Shown here piece after piece: positions 1 to 5,744 of a DNA stretch of 9,084 nucleotides (position 1 is the first letter of the stretch; every line of letters starts with the position of its first letter). Origin of the DNA: PeH17 sp964414925 (GTDB lineage: Bacteria; Bacillota; Clostridia; Christensenellales; CAG-138); NCBI GenBank assembly GCA_964414925.1, contig CAYPXV010000069.1:1-9084 (forward strand). Direction: 5' to 3'. The notes under the pieces are model-generated. The model was not told the DNA's origin. It was given only the letters and a program-made list of their open reading frames with translations, and did no database searches. Made by a program: the position numbers and the translations under genes.

Positions 1-2
1 GC

Positions 3-1043
3 CCTAATGTCATCAACTCCATGAAATATTTCTGTGAAAACGCACCACAGTATCATATTGCCTGCGCAGGTTCTCTACTTGGTATTGCTTTGGCGAAACC
101 TGCATCATTCCCCGTGGGCAAAGTCAATTTCATGCAGATTAACCCCATGACGTTCTCCGAATTTTTGATTGCAAACGGTGACGAAAACCTTAATGCATAT
201 TTGGAAAGTATCGATACAATCGAACCTGTTCCCGATGCGTTTTTCAACCCGCTGTATGAAAAATTAAAGATGTACTACGTTACGGGCGGCATGCCCGAAT
301 CCGTTCTTATGTGGACAAAGGAGCGTAATATTCCCGCCATGCAGCAAGCTTTGTCCGACATAATCAATGCTTATGAACGTGATTTTGCGAAGCATCCCGA
401 TGTCAGTGAGTTTCCGAAAATTTCCATGGTTTGGAATTCCATCCCTTCCCAATTGGCAAAGGAGAACAAGAAATTCCTTTACAAGGTTGTCAAAGAGGGT
501 GCAAGAGCCCGTGAATATGAGAACGCTCTGCAATGGCTTATAGATGCTCGACTGGTTCACAAAATCTATCGCAGCACTGCTCCTTCTCTACCCATTGCGG
601 CATATGACGACCTCTCTGCTTTTAAGCTTTACTTGGCAGATGTGGGTCTGCTCCGCCGTCTGTCGCAGTTAGCTCCGACCGCATTCGGTGAAGGTAATCG
701 TCTGTTCACCGAATTTAAGGGTGCGTTGAGCGAAAATTATGTACTGCAATCGTTGCTTGCTCAATTTGAGGTTGTCCCCCGTTACTGGACACAAACCAAT
801 CCTCCGTATGAAGTGGACTTCCTGATTCAAAGGGAAAACGATATTTTCCCCGTCGAAGTCAAATCCGAGGCTAATACTGCCGGCAAAAGTTTGAAGAAAT
901 TCAAGGAACTGTTCCCTGATAAGGTAAAACTGCGTATTCGTTTCTCTTTGAATAATTTAAAGTTGGACGATGATGTGCTGAACATTCCTCTTTTTATGGC
1001 AGATCATGCTGACAAATTAATAGGTTTGGCATTAAAGAATTGA
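3..1043 (+). CDS. C-terminal part of a COG1373-type AAA ATPase / DUF4143 protein (5' end outside window)
   Basis: The open frame runs in from the left edge with no start signal. The first Met (position 21) lies inside the conserved stretch MKYFCENAPQYHIACAGSLL, which belongs to the end of the AAA_14 ATPase domain, so Walker A and B lie outside the window. What remains is the rest of the ATPase domain (GSLLGIAL, then the NPMTFSEFL segment) followed by a DUF4143 domain. Near the C terminus, VDFLI and VEVKS (about 814-866) form the D...ExK pattern of a PD-(D/E)XK-like fold, known in this family. These proteins are widespread in gut Clostridia, often in many copies; their substrate and role are not established. 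It converges on the minus-strand regulator downstream and ends at the shared hairpin at 1068. The family call is secure; a nuclease role is only inferred from the motif. Confidence 0.9.
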   Translation, partial: PNVINSMKYFCENAPQYHIACAGSLLGIALAKPASFPVGKVNFMQINPMTFSEFLIANGDENLNAYLESIDTIEPVPDAFFNPLYEKLKMYYVTGGMPESVLMWTKERNIPAMQQALSDIINAYERDFAKHPDVSEFPKISMVWNSIPSQLAKENKKFLYKVVKEGARAREYENALQWLIDARLVHKIYRSTAPSLPIAAYDDLSAFKLYLADVGLLRRLSQLAPTAFGEGNRLFTEFKGALSENYVLQSLLAQFEVVPRYWTQTNPPYEVDFLIQRENDIFPVEVKSEANTAGKSLKKFKELFPDKVKLRIRFSLNNLKLDDDVLNIPLFMADHADKLIGLALKN

Positions 1044-1067
1044 ACTTCGTCCGACTCTTCATAACCA

Positions 1068-1104
1068 ACGGCTGCTGCAAAAACAATTGCAACAGCCGTA
1101 TTTT
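1068..1104. terminator. Bidirectional intrinsic terminator between convergent genes
   Basis: Arms 1068-1078 and 1089-1099 form an 11-bp stem around a 10-nt loop. Read as minus-strand RNA, every position pairs, with one G-U; read as plus-strand RNA the same position is a C-A mismatch. The plus strand has the better T tract (TTTT, 1101-1104). It lies 24 bases after the ATPase stop and 14 bases after the regulator stop, so it probably serves both genes. Confidence 0.7.
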
Positions 1105-1112
1105 AGCATTAA

Positions 1113-2186
1113 TCACTTACCCAGCAGCATATTGCCGAGCATATTTAAAAACTTTTTTATGTTTTCCTTATTTGAGAAGTAATAAATACGGTTGCCCTCC
1201 GCCTGAGAAAATATCAAGCCGTTTGATTGAAGCTTATTGATGTGGTGAGACACGGTGTTGGGTGAAAGTCCCAGATGCTCCGCAAGCTCCGAACCGTATG
1301 CTTTTTTATCGCAAAGGTACTTCAGTATTTCAAATCTGCCGTTATCCCCCAGCACCTTTAAAAGCTTATCGCAATCGCCGGGCAAAAGCTGTTTATCCGC
1401 ACGTCTTGCAAGGAAATCAACCATTATTCCGGCAAATGTATTCGACATCTTTCTTTCACCCGAGTATGCGCTTTTTACGTCGCCGTAACCGAATACCCAC
1501 GGAAACAGGGTTTCGTTCTCATAAGCGGAATAGGATATGCCATACTCATGCTCAAAATATTGACGGGGCTTGAGCGGTGAACTTTCGTAAAGCATATTGA
1601 ATCTTTCAAGCATCTCCGAAACCAAACCCATATTTTCAGTTATTATATCAACCGCTCTGCGAACAGTCTCACGCACTTCCTCGAATATGCGATCAAAATC
1701 ACAGTAAAGCTCTATAAGTTTCCATTTTTCTTCGGCAGGCATTGCCTTTTCGTTCAGTGTTCTTAAAAATTGTTCGTTGTCCAAGTCCCCCTCGTCATAA
1801 AGCATGTTATTTCTGTTCATTGCAGAAAGAATAAGTCTGCGCTTTTCATTCTGCGTATAGCCTTCTATCATTGCCGTTTCAGTCTCATAATCCCTATATA
1901 CCCCATGAGCTGCTTCTATCATTATTATATCAGCCTTCGACATGCCTCTTTCATCACCGTCTATTGGCTTGAAATTCTTCTCCAATTCTTCCTTTGATAA
2001 ATTTAATCCTTCATCCAATTTTCCCTCAAGCCTTCGTATCGGCTCAAGCCTCTCGTTGAACTCCGCCGATATCTCCTCGCTTAATTCGCTGTACCTGCCT
2101 GTTTTTTGCGTTACGCTCTTCCCTATTGCACGATACCTCAAATATGTCAGTGCTTCCAGTATCGGATTTATCCTTTCGATTCTCAT
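1113..2186 (-). CDS. ArsR-type winged-helix transcriptional regulator with long N-terminal domain
   Basis: This is a 357-residue protein. Residues about 275-357 form an ArsR/SmtB-like winged helix: LLKVLGDNGRFEILKYL, then the helix-turn-helix ELAEHLGLSPNTVSHHINKL (recognition helix about 308-319) and a beta wing ending GNRIYYFSNKE. The first 270 residues are mostly charged helices without a domain I recognise. They make the protein about three times the length of a classical ArsR metal sensor and probably carry ligand sensing or dimerisation. No cysteine pair of the CxC metal-site type precedes the recognition helix, so metal sensing is not supported. The ATG start has GAGGT four bases upstream. 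It is divergent from the RCC1-dockerin gene and shares its promoter region, making that gene and itself the obvious candidate targets. The DNA-binding call is firm; the effector is unknown. Confidence 0.86.
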   Translation of the reverse strand: MRIERINPILEALTYLRYRAIGKSVTQKTGRYSELSEEISAEFNERLEPIRRLEGKLDEGLNLSKEELEKNFKPIDGDERGMSKADIIMIEAAHGVYRDYETETAMIEGYTQNEKRRLILSAMNRNNMLYDEGDLDNEQFLRTLNEKAMPAEEKWKLIELYCDFDRIFEEVRETVRRAVDIITENMGLVSEMLERFNMLYESSPLKPRQYFEHEYGISYSAYENETLFPWVFGYGDVKSAYSGERKMSNTFAGIMVDFLARRADKQLLPGDCDKLLKVLGDNGRFEILKYLCDKKAYGSELAEHLGLSPNTVSHHINKLQSNGLIFSQAEGNRIYYFSNKENIKKFLNMLGNMLLGK

Positions 2187-2217
2187 TTCTACCTCATTCG
2201 TGAAATATATTTATTCC

Positions 2218-2228
2218 TGTCATTGACA
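2218..2228. promoter_or_regulatory. Candidate operator palindrome over the forward -35
   Basis: TGTCA-T-TGACA is a perfect inverted repeat with a one-base centre. It covers the forward -35 and falls just inside the start of the minus-strand transcript. CATTGAC is also repeated directly at 2221-2227 and 2231-2237, one helical turn apart. Binding by the adjacent regulator is inferred from position only. Confidence 0.4.
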
Positions 2229-2251
2229 ACCATTGACGCATACAGTATAAT
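2223..2251 (+). promoter_or_regulatory. Consensus sigma-A promoter of the RCC1-dockerin gene
   Basis: TTGACA (2223-2228), a 17-bp spacer and TATAAT (2246-2251) match the consensus at all 12 positions. The predicted start is near 2258, about 18 bp from the opposing start, and gives a leader of about 90 nt containing an 18-bp palindrome. Such a strong core promoter suggests that control is by repression. Confidence 0.85.
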
Positions 2252-2275
2252 ACATCCAACGACCATGGAAGTCAA
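2247..2275 (-). promoter_or_regulatory. Sigma-A promoter of the ArsR-type regulator gene
   Basis: On the minus strand, TTGACT (2270-2275) is followed after exactly 17 bp by TATTAT (2247-2252). The predicted start is near 2240, giving a leader of about 55 nt before the ATG at 2186. The -10 overlaps five bases of the forward promoter's -10. Confidence 0.72.
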
Positions 2276-2303
2276 GTGATACCATGAGCGTGGAAGAACT
2301 TTC

Positions 2304-2321
2304 CTGCAAATATATTTGCAG
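2304..2321. repeat. 18-bp perfect palindrome in the RCC1-dockerin leader
   Basis: CTGCAAATATATTTGCAG equals its own reverse complement. It lies 9 bases upstream of the AGGAGG ribosome binding site (2331-2336). It may be a DNA operator for a dimeric protein, or a short hairpin in the leader RNA; with no spacer, a hairpin would lose its central pairs to the loop. Confidence 0.6.
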
Positions 2322-2346
2322 AATGAATTCAGGAGGAAAAACAGAA

Positions 2347-3726
2347 ATGACAAGGAAGCTTATGGCAATCATGCTTGCAGTAGCAATCAGCGTATGCAGC
2401 GTACTGGGCATGTTTACAGCAAGCGTAAGCGCAAGCGAATATGCTGCCGTAGATTTGGCAAAGACCGTCAGCGGCGGCGCATATCATTCCGGTGCAATTA
2501 AAGCAGACGGTTCACTGTGGATTTGGGGCAACAACGCCTATTATCAGCTCGGACTCGGAATTGAAGACCGTTCATTCTCGCAGCTGATACCTGCTTGTGT
2601 ATTTGAAAGCGGAATGGCTCAGATTTCCCTCGGCGGTTTCCATAGCACAGCTATCAGCGAAAACGGCGAACTGTACGTTTGGGGACAGAACACCTACGGT
2701 CAGGTCGGTAACGATTCTCACATCGACTGCTCAACCCCCGTATTCGTAATGGATGATGTAGTTGCGGTAAGTGCAGGCTTTATGCACACTCTTGCAATCA
2801 AGTCCGACGGTACTCTTTGGGCATGGGGCAGAAATAACTACGGTCAGCTCGGCACAGGTGCATGGCTCGACCAGCTCACCCCCGTTCAGATTATGGAAGA
2901 TGTAGTTGCCGTTTCGGCAGGTTCTTACCACAATCTTGCACTCAAATCCGACGGTACTCTTTGGGCATGGGGCTACAACCTCTACGGTCAGCTCGGCAAC
3001 GGCACTACCCAGATAAGCAATACTCCTCTCCAGATTATGGAAGGCTATGATATTGATTCCTTCTCCTGCGGCAATGCTCACAGCGGTGTTGTCACCACAG
3101 ACGGTACTCTCTATATGTTCGGTCAGAACTCAAACCACCAGATTGGTATCGACAACCAGAACGGTACTTATACTGCGGTCACCTCCCCCGTTGATGTTCT
3201 CACCAACGTAAAACAGGTTCAGTGCGGTAATGTTCACACCGTTGCTCTCACCAACGACGGCGACCTGTATGTTTGGGGTTCAAACACCCGTACTCAGTGC
3301 ATGCCCGAAGAAGATGCAAGCTACGAAATCACCGAACCCACCTACTATATGTCAGGCGTTGACTACATCACTCCCGGTGCAGACTTTAACCTCTATGTCA
3401 TCAACGGTACAGAGCTTTGGGGCTACGGCTGGAACTTTGAAGGCGAACTCGGTTGTGGCGACCGTGTAAATCACAATACTCGCCTGTTCATCTTCGACGG
3501 TCTGTTCGATCACAGCGCAACCGAAGATCCCGATCCCGATCCCGAAATCATCATCGGTGACGTTAACGGTGACGGTATTGTAAGTGCGCAGGATGCGCTT
3601 ATCGTCCTCCGCTACAGCATGGATATCATGGATCTTACCGAAGATCAACTTGCTGCCGCTGATTATAACCATGACGGCATCGTTGATTCCGCAGATGCTA
3701 TCATGATTCTCAGAAACTGCATCTGA
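2347..3726 (+). CDS. Secreted RCC1-repeat beta-propeller protein with C-terminal type I dockerin
   Basis: This 459-residue protein starts at the ATG with AGGAGG ten bases upstream; an earlier in-frame ATG at 2284 lacks a comparable site and would bury the signal peptide. Residues 1-29 are a Sec signal peptide (MTRK, a hydrophobic core, predicted cut VSA|SEY). Residues about 35-390 carry seven RCC1-type units, each with a core such as LWIWGNNAYYQLG, LYVWGQNTYGQVG, LWAWGRNNYGQLG and LWGYGWNFEGELG, enough for a seven-bladed propeller. An acidic Pro-Asp linker (392-400) leads to a dockerin at 403-459 with two EF-hand-like calcium loops, DVNGDGIVSAQD and DYNHDGIVDSAD. Dockerins bind cohesin modules on scaffoldins or the cell surface, so the protein probably docks an extracellular propeller into a cohesin-based assembly. 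No cohesin or glycoside hydrolase is visible here. The ligand of the propeller is unknown. Confidence 0.93.
   Translation: MTRKLMAIMLAVAISVCSVLGMFTASVSASEYAAVDLAKTVSGGAYHSGAIKADGSLWIWGNNAYYQLGLGIEDRSFSQLIPACVFESGMAQISLGGFHSTAISENGELYVWGQNTYGQVGNDSHIDCSTPVFVMDDVVAVSAGFMHTLAIKSDGTLWAWGRNNYGQLGTGAWLDQLTPVQIMEDVVAVSAGSYHNLALKSDGTLWAWGYNLYGQLGNGTTQISNTPLQIMEGYDIDSFSCGNAHSGVVTTDGTLYMFGQNSNHQIGIDNQNGTYTAVTSPVDVLTNVKQVQCGNVHTVALTNDGDLYVWGSNTRTQCMPEEDASYEITEPTYYMSGVDYITPGADFNLYVINGTELWGYGWNFEGELGCGDRVNHNTRLFIFDGLFDHSATEDPDPDPEIIIGDVNGDGIVSAQDALIVLRYSMDIMDLTEDQLAAADYNHDGIVDSADAIMILRNCI
2749..2997 (+). repeat. Recently duplicated RCC1 blade (direct repeats, 144-bp period)
   Basis: Copies at 2749-2853 and 2893-2997 are offset by 144 bp, exactly 48 codons or one blade. 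They share a 27-base identical block (2803-2829 and 2947-2973) and an identical block encoding YGQLG. Other blades are conserved only at protein level, so this pair looks like the newest duplication or the product of gene conversion. Confidence 0.8.
3526..3545 (+). repeat. Hexanucleotide tandem repeat in the linker
   Basis: GATCCC occurs three times in a row and is followed by GA, encoding the Asp-Pro linker between propeller and dockerin. In-frame gain or loss of units would change linker length only. Confidence 0.75.
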
Positions 3727-3765
3727 TAAAACTCATTAAGACATTATCTTCTTACTCTTTTTTTA

Positions 3766-3807
3766 GGGGCTGCCATAGGTGTGCGATGTGGCAGTCCCAC
3801 CTTTTTT
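3766..3807 (+). terminator. Intrinsic terminator of the RCC1-dockerin gene
   Basis: A 10-bp stem (3766-3775 with 3789-3798, one G-U) closes a 13-nt loop and is followed after ACC by TTTTTT (3802-3807). It begins 40 bases after the stop codon. Confidence 0.85.
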
Positions 3808-3810
3808 ATA

Positions 3811-3849
3811 AAAAAATTAATAGCAATGCTGTTTCACACTGCTATTAAT
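3811..3849 (-). terminator. Intrinsic terminator of the TetR operon
   Basis: Perfect 10-bp arms ATTAATAGCA (3816-3825) and TGCTATTAAT (3840-3849) are separated by 14 nt. On the minus strand the hairpin runs into a T tract over 3811-3816. It starts five bases after the TetR stop codon. Confidence 0.82.
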
Positions 3850-3853
3850 ACTT

Positions 3854-4432
3854 TCATTCTTTTATGCATACTCTGATAATATTGACTATTTCATCAATAG
3901 TTTCTTTGCAGTCTCCTTTCAACCACTCGTCAATCAGAGCCATAATACCGTTTATGTAGAAGCTCATGATGTAACTTCTGTCCTTGACCGGCACTTGATA
4001 TCGTTCCAAAATCGGATTGATAATAAAATCGAACATCTTCTTATAGCTCTTATTCAAATTCAGCACCTTGGCATTTTTTACCGCACATGCGAATACGCTT
4101 TTATGCTCCCTTATAAATTCGAGGTACGGAACCAAATATTGAGGTGTTATCAGAAAAAGTTCTTCCATGGAACAGGAGTTGATACGTTCGGCAAAGTTTT
4201 TTCCCTCATCACCCATTTTTTCCGTAAACCGACTGTTCATGTATTCCACACTTTCGCAAAGTAAATCATCAATCGTTTCATAATGTAGGTAAAAAGTTGA
4301 GCGATTGACCCCTGCCTCCTTGCATATTTCCTTTACGCTTATATACGGAAGTTCCTTCTTTTCCAGCAGTTTAAGAAATGCAATATCCATTTTTATTGCG
4401 GTATTAAAATATCTGCTTTCATTTTTGTTCAT
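3854..4432 (-). CDS. TetR/AcrR-family transcriptional regulator
   Basis: This is a 192-residue regulator from the chosen ATG. The N-terminal helix-turn-helix is typical: YISVKEICKEAGVNRSTFYL followed by HYETIDDLL (about residues 30-58). The remaining 130 residues are the helical ligand and dimer domain, without an obvious subfamily signature. I chose the ATG at 4430-4432 because NKNESRYFNTAIKMD resembles the usual N terminus of this Clostridia subfamily as I remember it. An in-frame GTG at 4463-4465 would add 11 residues and overlap the upstream stop as GTGA; both starts have weak ribosome binding sites, so translation is probably coupled to the upstream gene. TetR proteins usually repress an adjacent gene, here most likely the co-transcribed membrane protein. 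A weak palindrome over the operon's -10 (4844-4860) is a possible self-operator. The effector is unknown. Confidence 0.92.
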   Translation of the reverse strand: MNKNESRYFNTAIKMDIAFLKLLEKKELPYISVKEICKEAGVNRSTFYLHYETIDDLLCESVEYMNSRFTEKMGDEGKNFAERINSCSMEELFLITPQYLVPYLEFIREHKSVFACAVKNAKVLNLNKSYKKMFDFIINPILERYQVPVKDRSYIMSFYINGIMALIDEWLKGDCKETIDEIVNIIRVCIKE

Positions 4433-4461
4433 TCTTCCGATTTTGTTTGCGCATTTTCCTT

Positions 4462-4821
4462 TCACTGTTCGCTTATTTCCTTTGCAAGTTGAACAATCTC
4501 ATACGCATATTTCTTCTTGCCGTTTTCCAGTATTTTTTTATAGATAGGATAATTTAAGCCTATGCCGAGCATTCCCACGACTCCGGTAATAATTCCCACC
4601 ACTTTCATCGGCAATGTTCCCTCGCCTATAACACCCATGCTCAGGCACATTCCCGTACCGAAAACCAGCGCAGAAGCAATGCCCAAAGTGTATGTGAAGA
4701 TATTTGCGGGCAGCTTTGCCTTTGCATCCAATTTGCGCAGTGCGACAACCTTTGAAGCATCCTTTGTTGCATACTCCGCAACAAGTTTTTCAGCATAGAT
4801 TTTATCAGTATTCATATTCAT
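4462..4821 (-). CDS. Small two-helix membrane protein
   Basis: This 119-residue protein starts with MNMNTDKIYAEKLVAEYA. It has an amphipathic charged N-terminal region, two predicted membrane segments (about residues 39-63 and 73-95, Gly and Met rich) and the conserved-looking turn NYPIYKKILENGKKKYA before a charged C-terminal helix. With both ends basic, the hairpin probably has both termini in the cytoplasm. Similar small Clostridia proteins are, from memory, sometimes labelled dihydropteridine reductase; nothing here supports an enzyme, and I regard that name as an error. The ribosome binding site AAAGGA sits eight bases before the ATG. It is the first gene of the operon with the TetR regulator, and its stop lies at or inside the regulator's possible GTG start. 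Its function is unknown, perhaps membrane stress or export linked to the regulator. Confidence 0.75.
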   Translation of the reverse strand: MNMNTDKIYAEKLVAEYATKDASKVVALRKLDAKAKLPANIFTYTLGIASALVFGTGMCLSMGVIGEGTLPMKVVGIITGVVGMLGIGLNYPIYKKILENGKKKYAYEIVQLAKEISEQ

Positions 4822-4852
4822 TCACCGTTTCCTTTCTTATTTCGGTGTCACT

Positions 4853-4858
4853 ATTATA
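4853..4858 (-). promoter_or_regulatory. -10 element of the membrane protein-TetR operon
   Basis: A perfect TATAAT on the minus strand lies 31 bases before the ATG, with a predicted start near 4846. The -35 is poor (TTGGTT at 16 bp spacing). The imperfect palindrome GGTGTCACTATTATACC (4844-4860) covers the element and could bind the TetR protein. Confidence 0.6.
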
Positions 4859-4944
4859 CCCTATCTTAAACGGCAACCAAACAACACAAATACGGGTTTG
4901 CGTTGATTTATAAAAAATTATTCAAAATAAATTGATTACAAACC

Positions 4945-4976
4945 AAAAACCCTTACGGCAAAATTTACCGCAAGGG
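4945..4976 (-). terminator. Intrinsic terminator of the LOG-USP-acidic protein operon
   Basis: Arms at 4950-4962 and 4964-4976 are complementary. As minus-strand RNA they pair throughout with two G-U pairs; as plus-strand RNA the same positions are A-C mismatches, which fixes the direction. About 11 of the pairs can form around a 4-5-nt loop. TTTTT follows on the minus strand (4945-4949). Confidence 0.8.
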
Positions 4977-5018
4977 CATAGTTCACAATTATGTGACCGA
5001 CTCAATTATTCGATAATA

Positions 5019-5324
5019 TTACTCCCACTCAATTGCATCAATGCTTACAAGGTACTGTTCCATAAAGTCCATGTAGTCATCGACAAGGCGCATGAGATAG
5101 GTGTTGTACTTATCGAATTTCTTTTTTACTTCGGCAAGCATACGTTCATAAATGACTTCCTCATCATAGACATCGTCGCCTATTTCATCGAGGTATTCAC
5201 TGTCAAGCTTGAGTAAGACGGAAAGGATTGCACCCAAATCCTCATCGCTTACGAAATCGAAATCCTGTGCATTGCGAAACTTGGTTGCAATGTACTTTTT
5301 AGCATCATTAATATCAAAATCCAT
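5019..5324 (-). CDS. Small acidic protein of unknown function
   Basis: This is a 101-residue protein with roughly 27 Asp/Glu, clearly acidic overall. It is predicted mostly helical, with no signal peptide or membrane segment. It begins MDFDINDAKKYIATKFRNAQ and ends SIDAIEWE. I do not recognise a characterised family; similar small acidic proteins beginning MDFD-I--AKKYI occur in Clostridia as hypothetical genes. AGGAGG sits six bases before the ATG, and the gap to the preceding stop is only 12 bases, so it is the last gene of the operon with the universal stress domain protein and the LOG protein. A hairpin terminator follows about 45 bases after its stop. Its charge suggests a protein-binding or nucleic-acid-mimicking role, but that is a guess. 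Confidence 0.72.
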   Translation of the reverse strand: MDFDINDAKKYIATKFRNAQDFDFVSDEDLGAILSVLLKLDSEYLDEIGDDVYDEEVIYERMLAEVKKKFDKYNTYLMRLVDDYMDFMEQYLVSIDAIEWE

Positions 5325-5336
5325 GTTATCCTCCTG

Positions 5337-5744
5337 TTAAATGACAATATCAAATTCAACATCCGGCAGACGGCTGCTGAAACGATTGTTAAAGCTGTTT
5401 TTAGATTCGACGGGTGAAGAACCGACAACGATTGTCTTGACGTTATGTACATGTGCGAATGTAACCAGTGCGTCAATCACATCGTTTTCACGAAGAAGCG
5501 TCAATTCCGCTCCCGCATTTTTAGCGACAGTAAAAAGATAATTTATAGCATCGGCATCATTATTGGAGCCCAAGAAGCTTTTACCCTCGGGCACGCAATG
5601 AACCACGTACATTTTCTGTTCGGGCAATAATTTTGATTTTCCTCTGACAACCAACCTCTCACACGAACGCTGACCGGTAACGCAGACCATAAGCGACGGC
5701 TGTGCGGGTGTTGAATCGGTAGCAAGTTTTTTCAATAAATTCAC
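5337..5744 (-). CDS. Universal stress protein-like domain protein (KdpD type)
   Basis: This is a 135-residue, single-domain cytoplasmic protein. LMVCVTGQRSCERLV (about 18-32) resembles the first strand and helix of the USP domain found in KdpD sensor kinases. KMYVVHCV (44-51), HVHNVKTIVVGSS (98-110) and the C-terminal FSSRLPDVEFDIVI follow the USP alpha/beta order. The usual ATP loop G-x2-G-x9-G(S/T) is not preserved: after VVGSS comes PVESKNSFNNRFSS, so nucleotide binding is doubtful. The GTG start overlaps the upstream stop as GTGA, but AAGGAGG ends only one base before it, which is too close. A TTG at 5733-5735 with ten bases of spacing may be the true start, giving 132 residues. It is co-transcribed with the LOG protein and the acidic protein. 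Confidence 0.75.
   Translation of the reverse strand: MNLLKKLATDSTPAQPSLMVCVTGQRSCERLVVRGKSKLLPEQKMYVVHCVPEGKSFLGSNNDADAINYLFTVAKNAGAELTLLRENDVIDALVTFAHVHNVKTIVVGSSPVESKNSFNNRFSSRLPDVEFDIVI

Noticed and set aside
1255..1573. Overlapping plus-strand frames opposite the ArsR-type regulator
   Set aside because: Low-complexity translations without ribosome binding sites, opposite a well-supported gene.
2265..2279. Mini-frame ATG-GAA-GTC-AAG-TGA in the RCC1-dockerin leader
   Set aside because: Only four codons, with no ribosome binding site; it lies over the reverse promoter's -35.
2284..2346. Upstream in-frame ATG extending the RCC1-dockerin gene by 21 residues
   Set aside because: It has no good ribosome binding site, it would place charged residues before the signal peptide, and AGGAGG lies before the ATG at 2347.
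2731..3081. Open frame on the minus strand opposite the RCC1 repeats
   Set aside because: It is a by-product of the repeated codons of the propeller gene; no ribosome binding site and a repetitive product.
4932..5216. Plus-strand frame opposite the acidic protein gene
   Set aside because: It begins in the terminator region, lacks a ribosome binding site and opposes a gene with AGGAGG and operon spacing.
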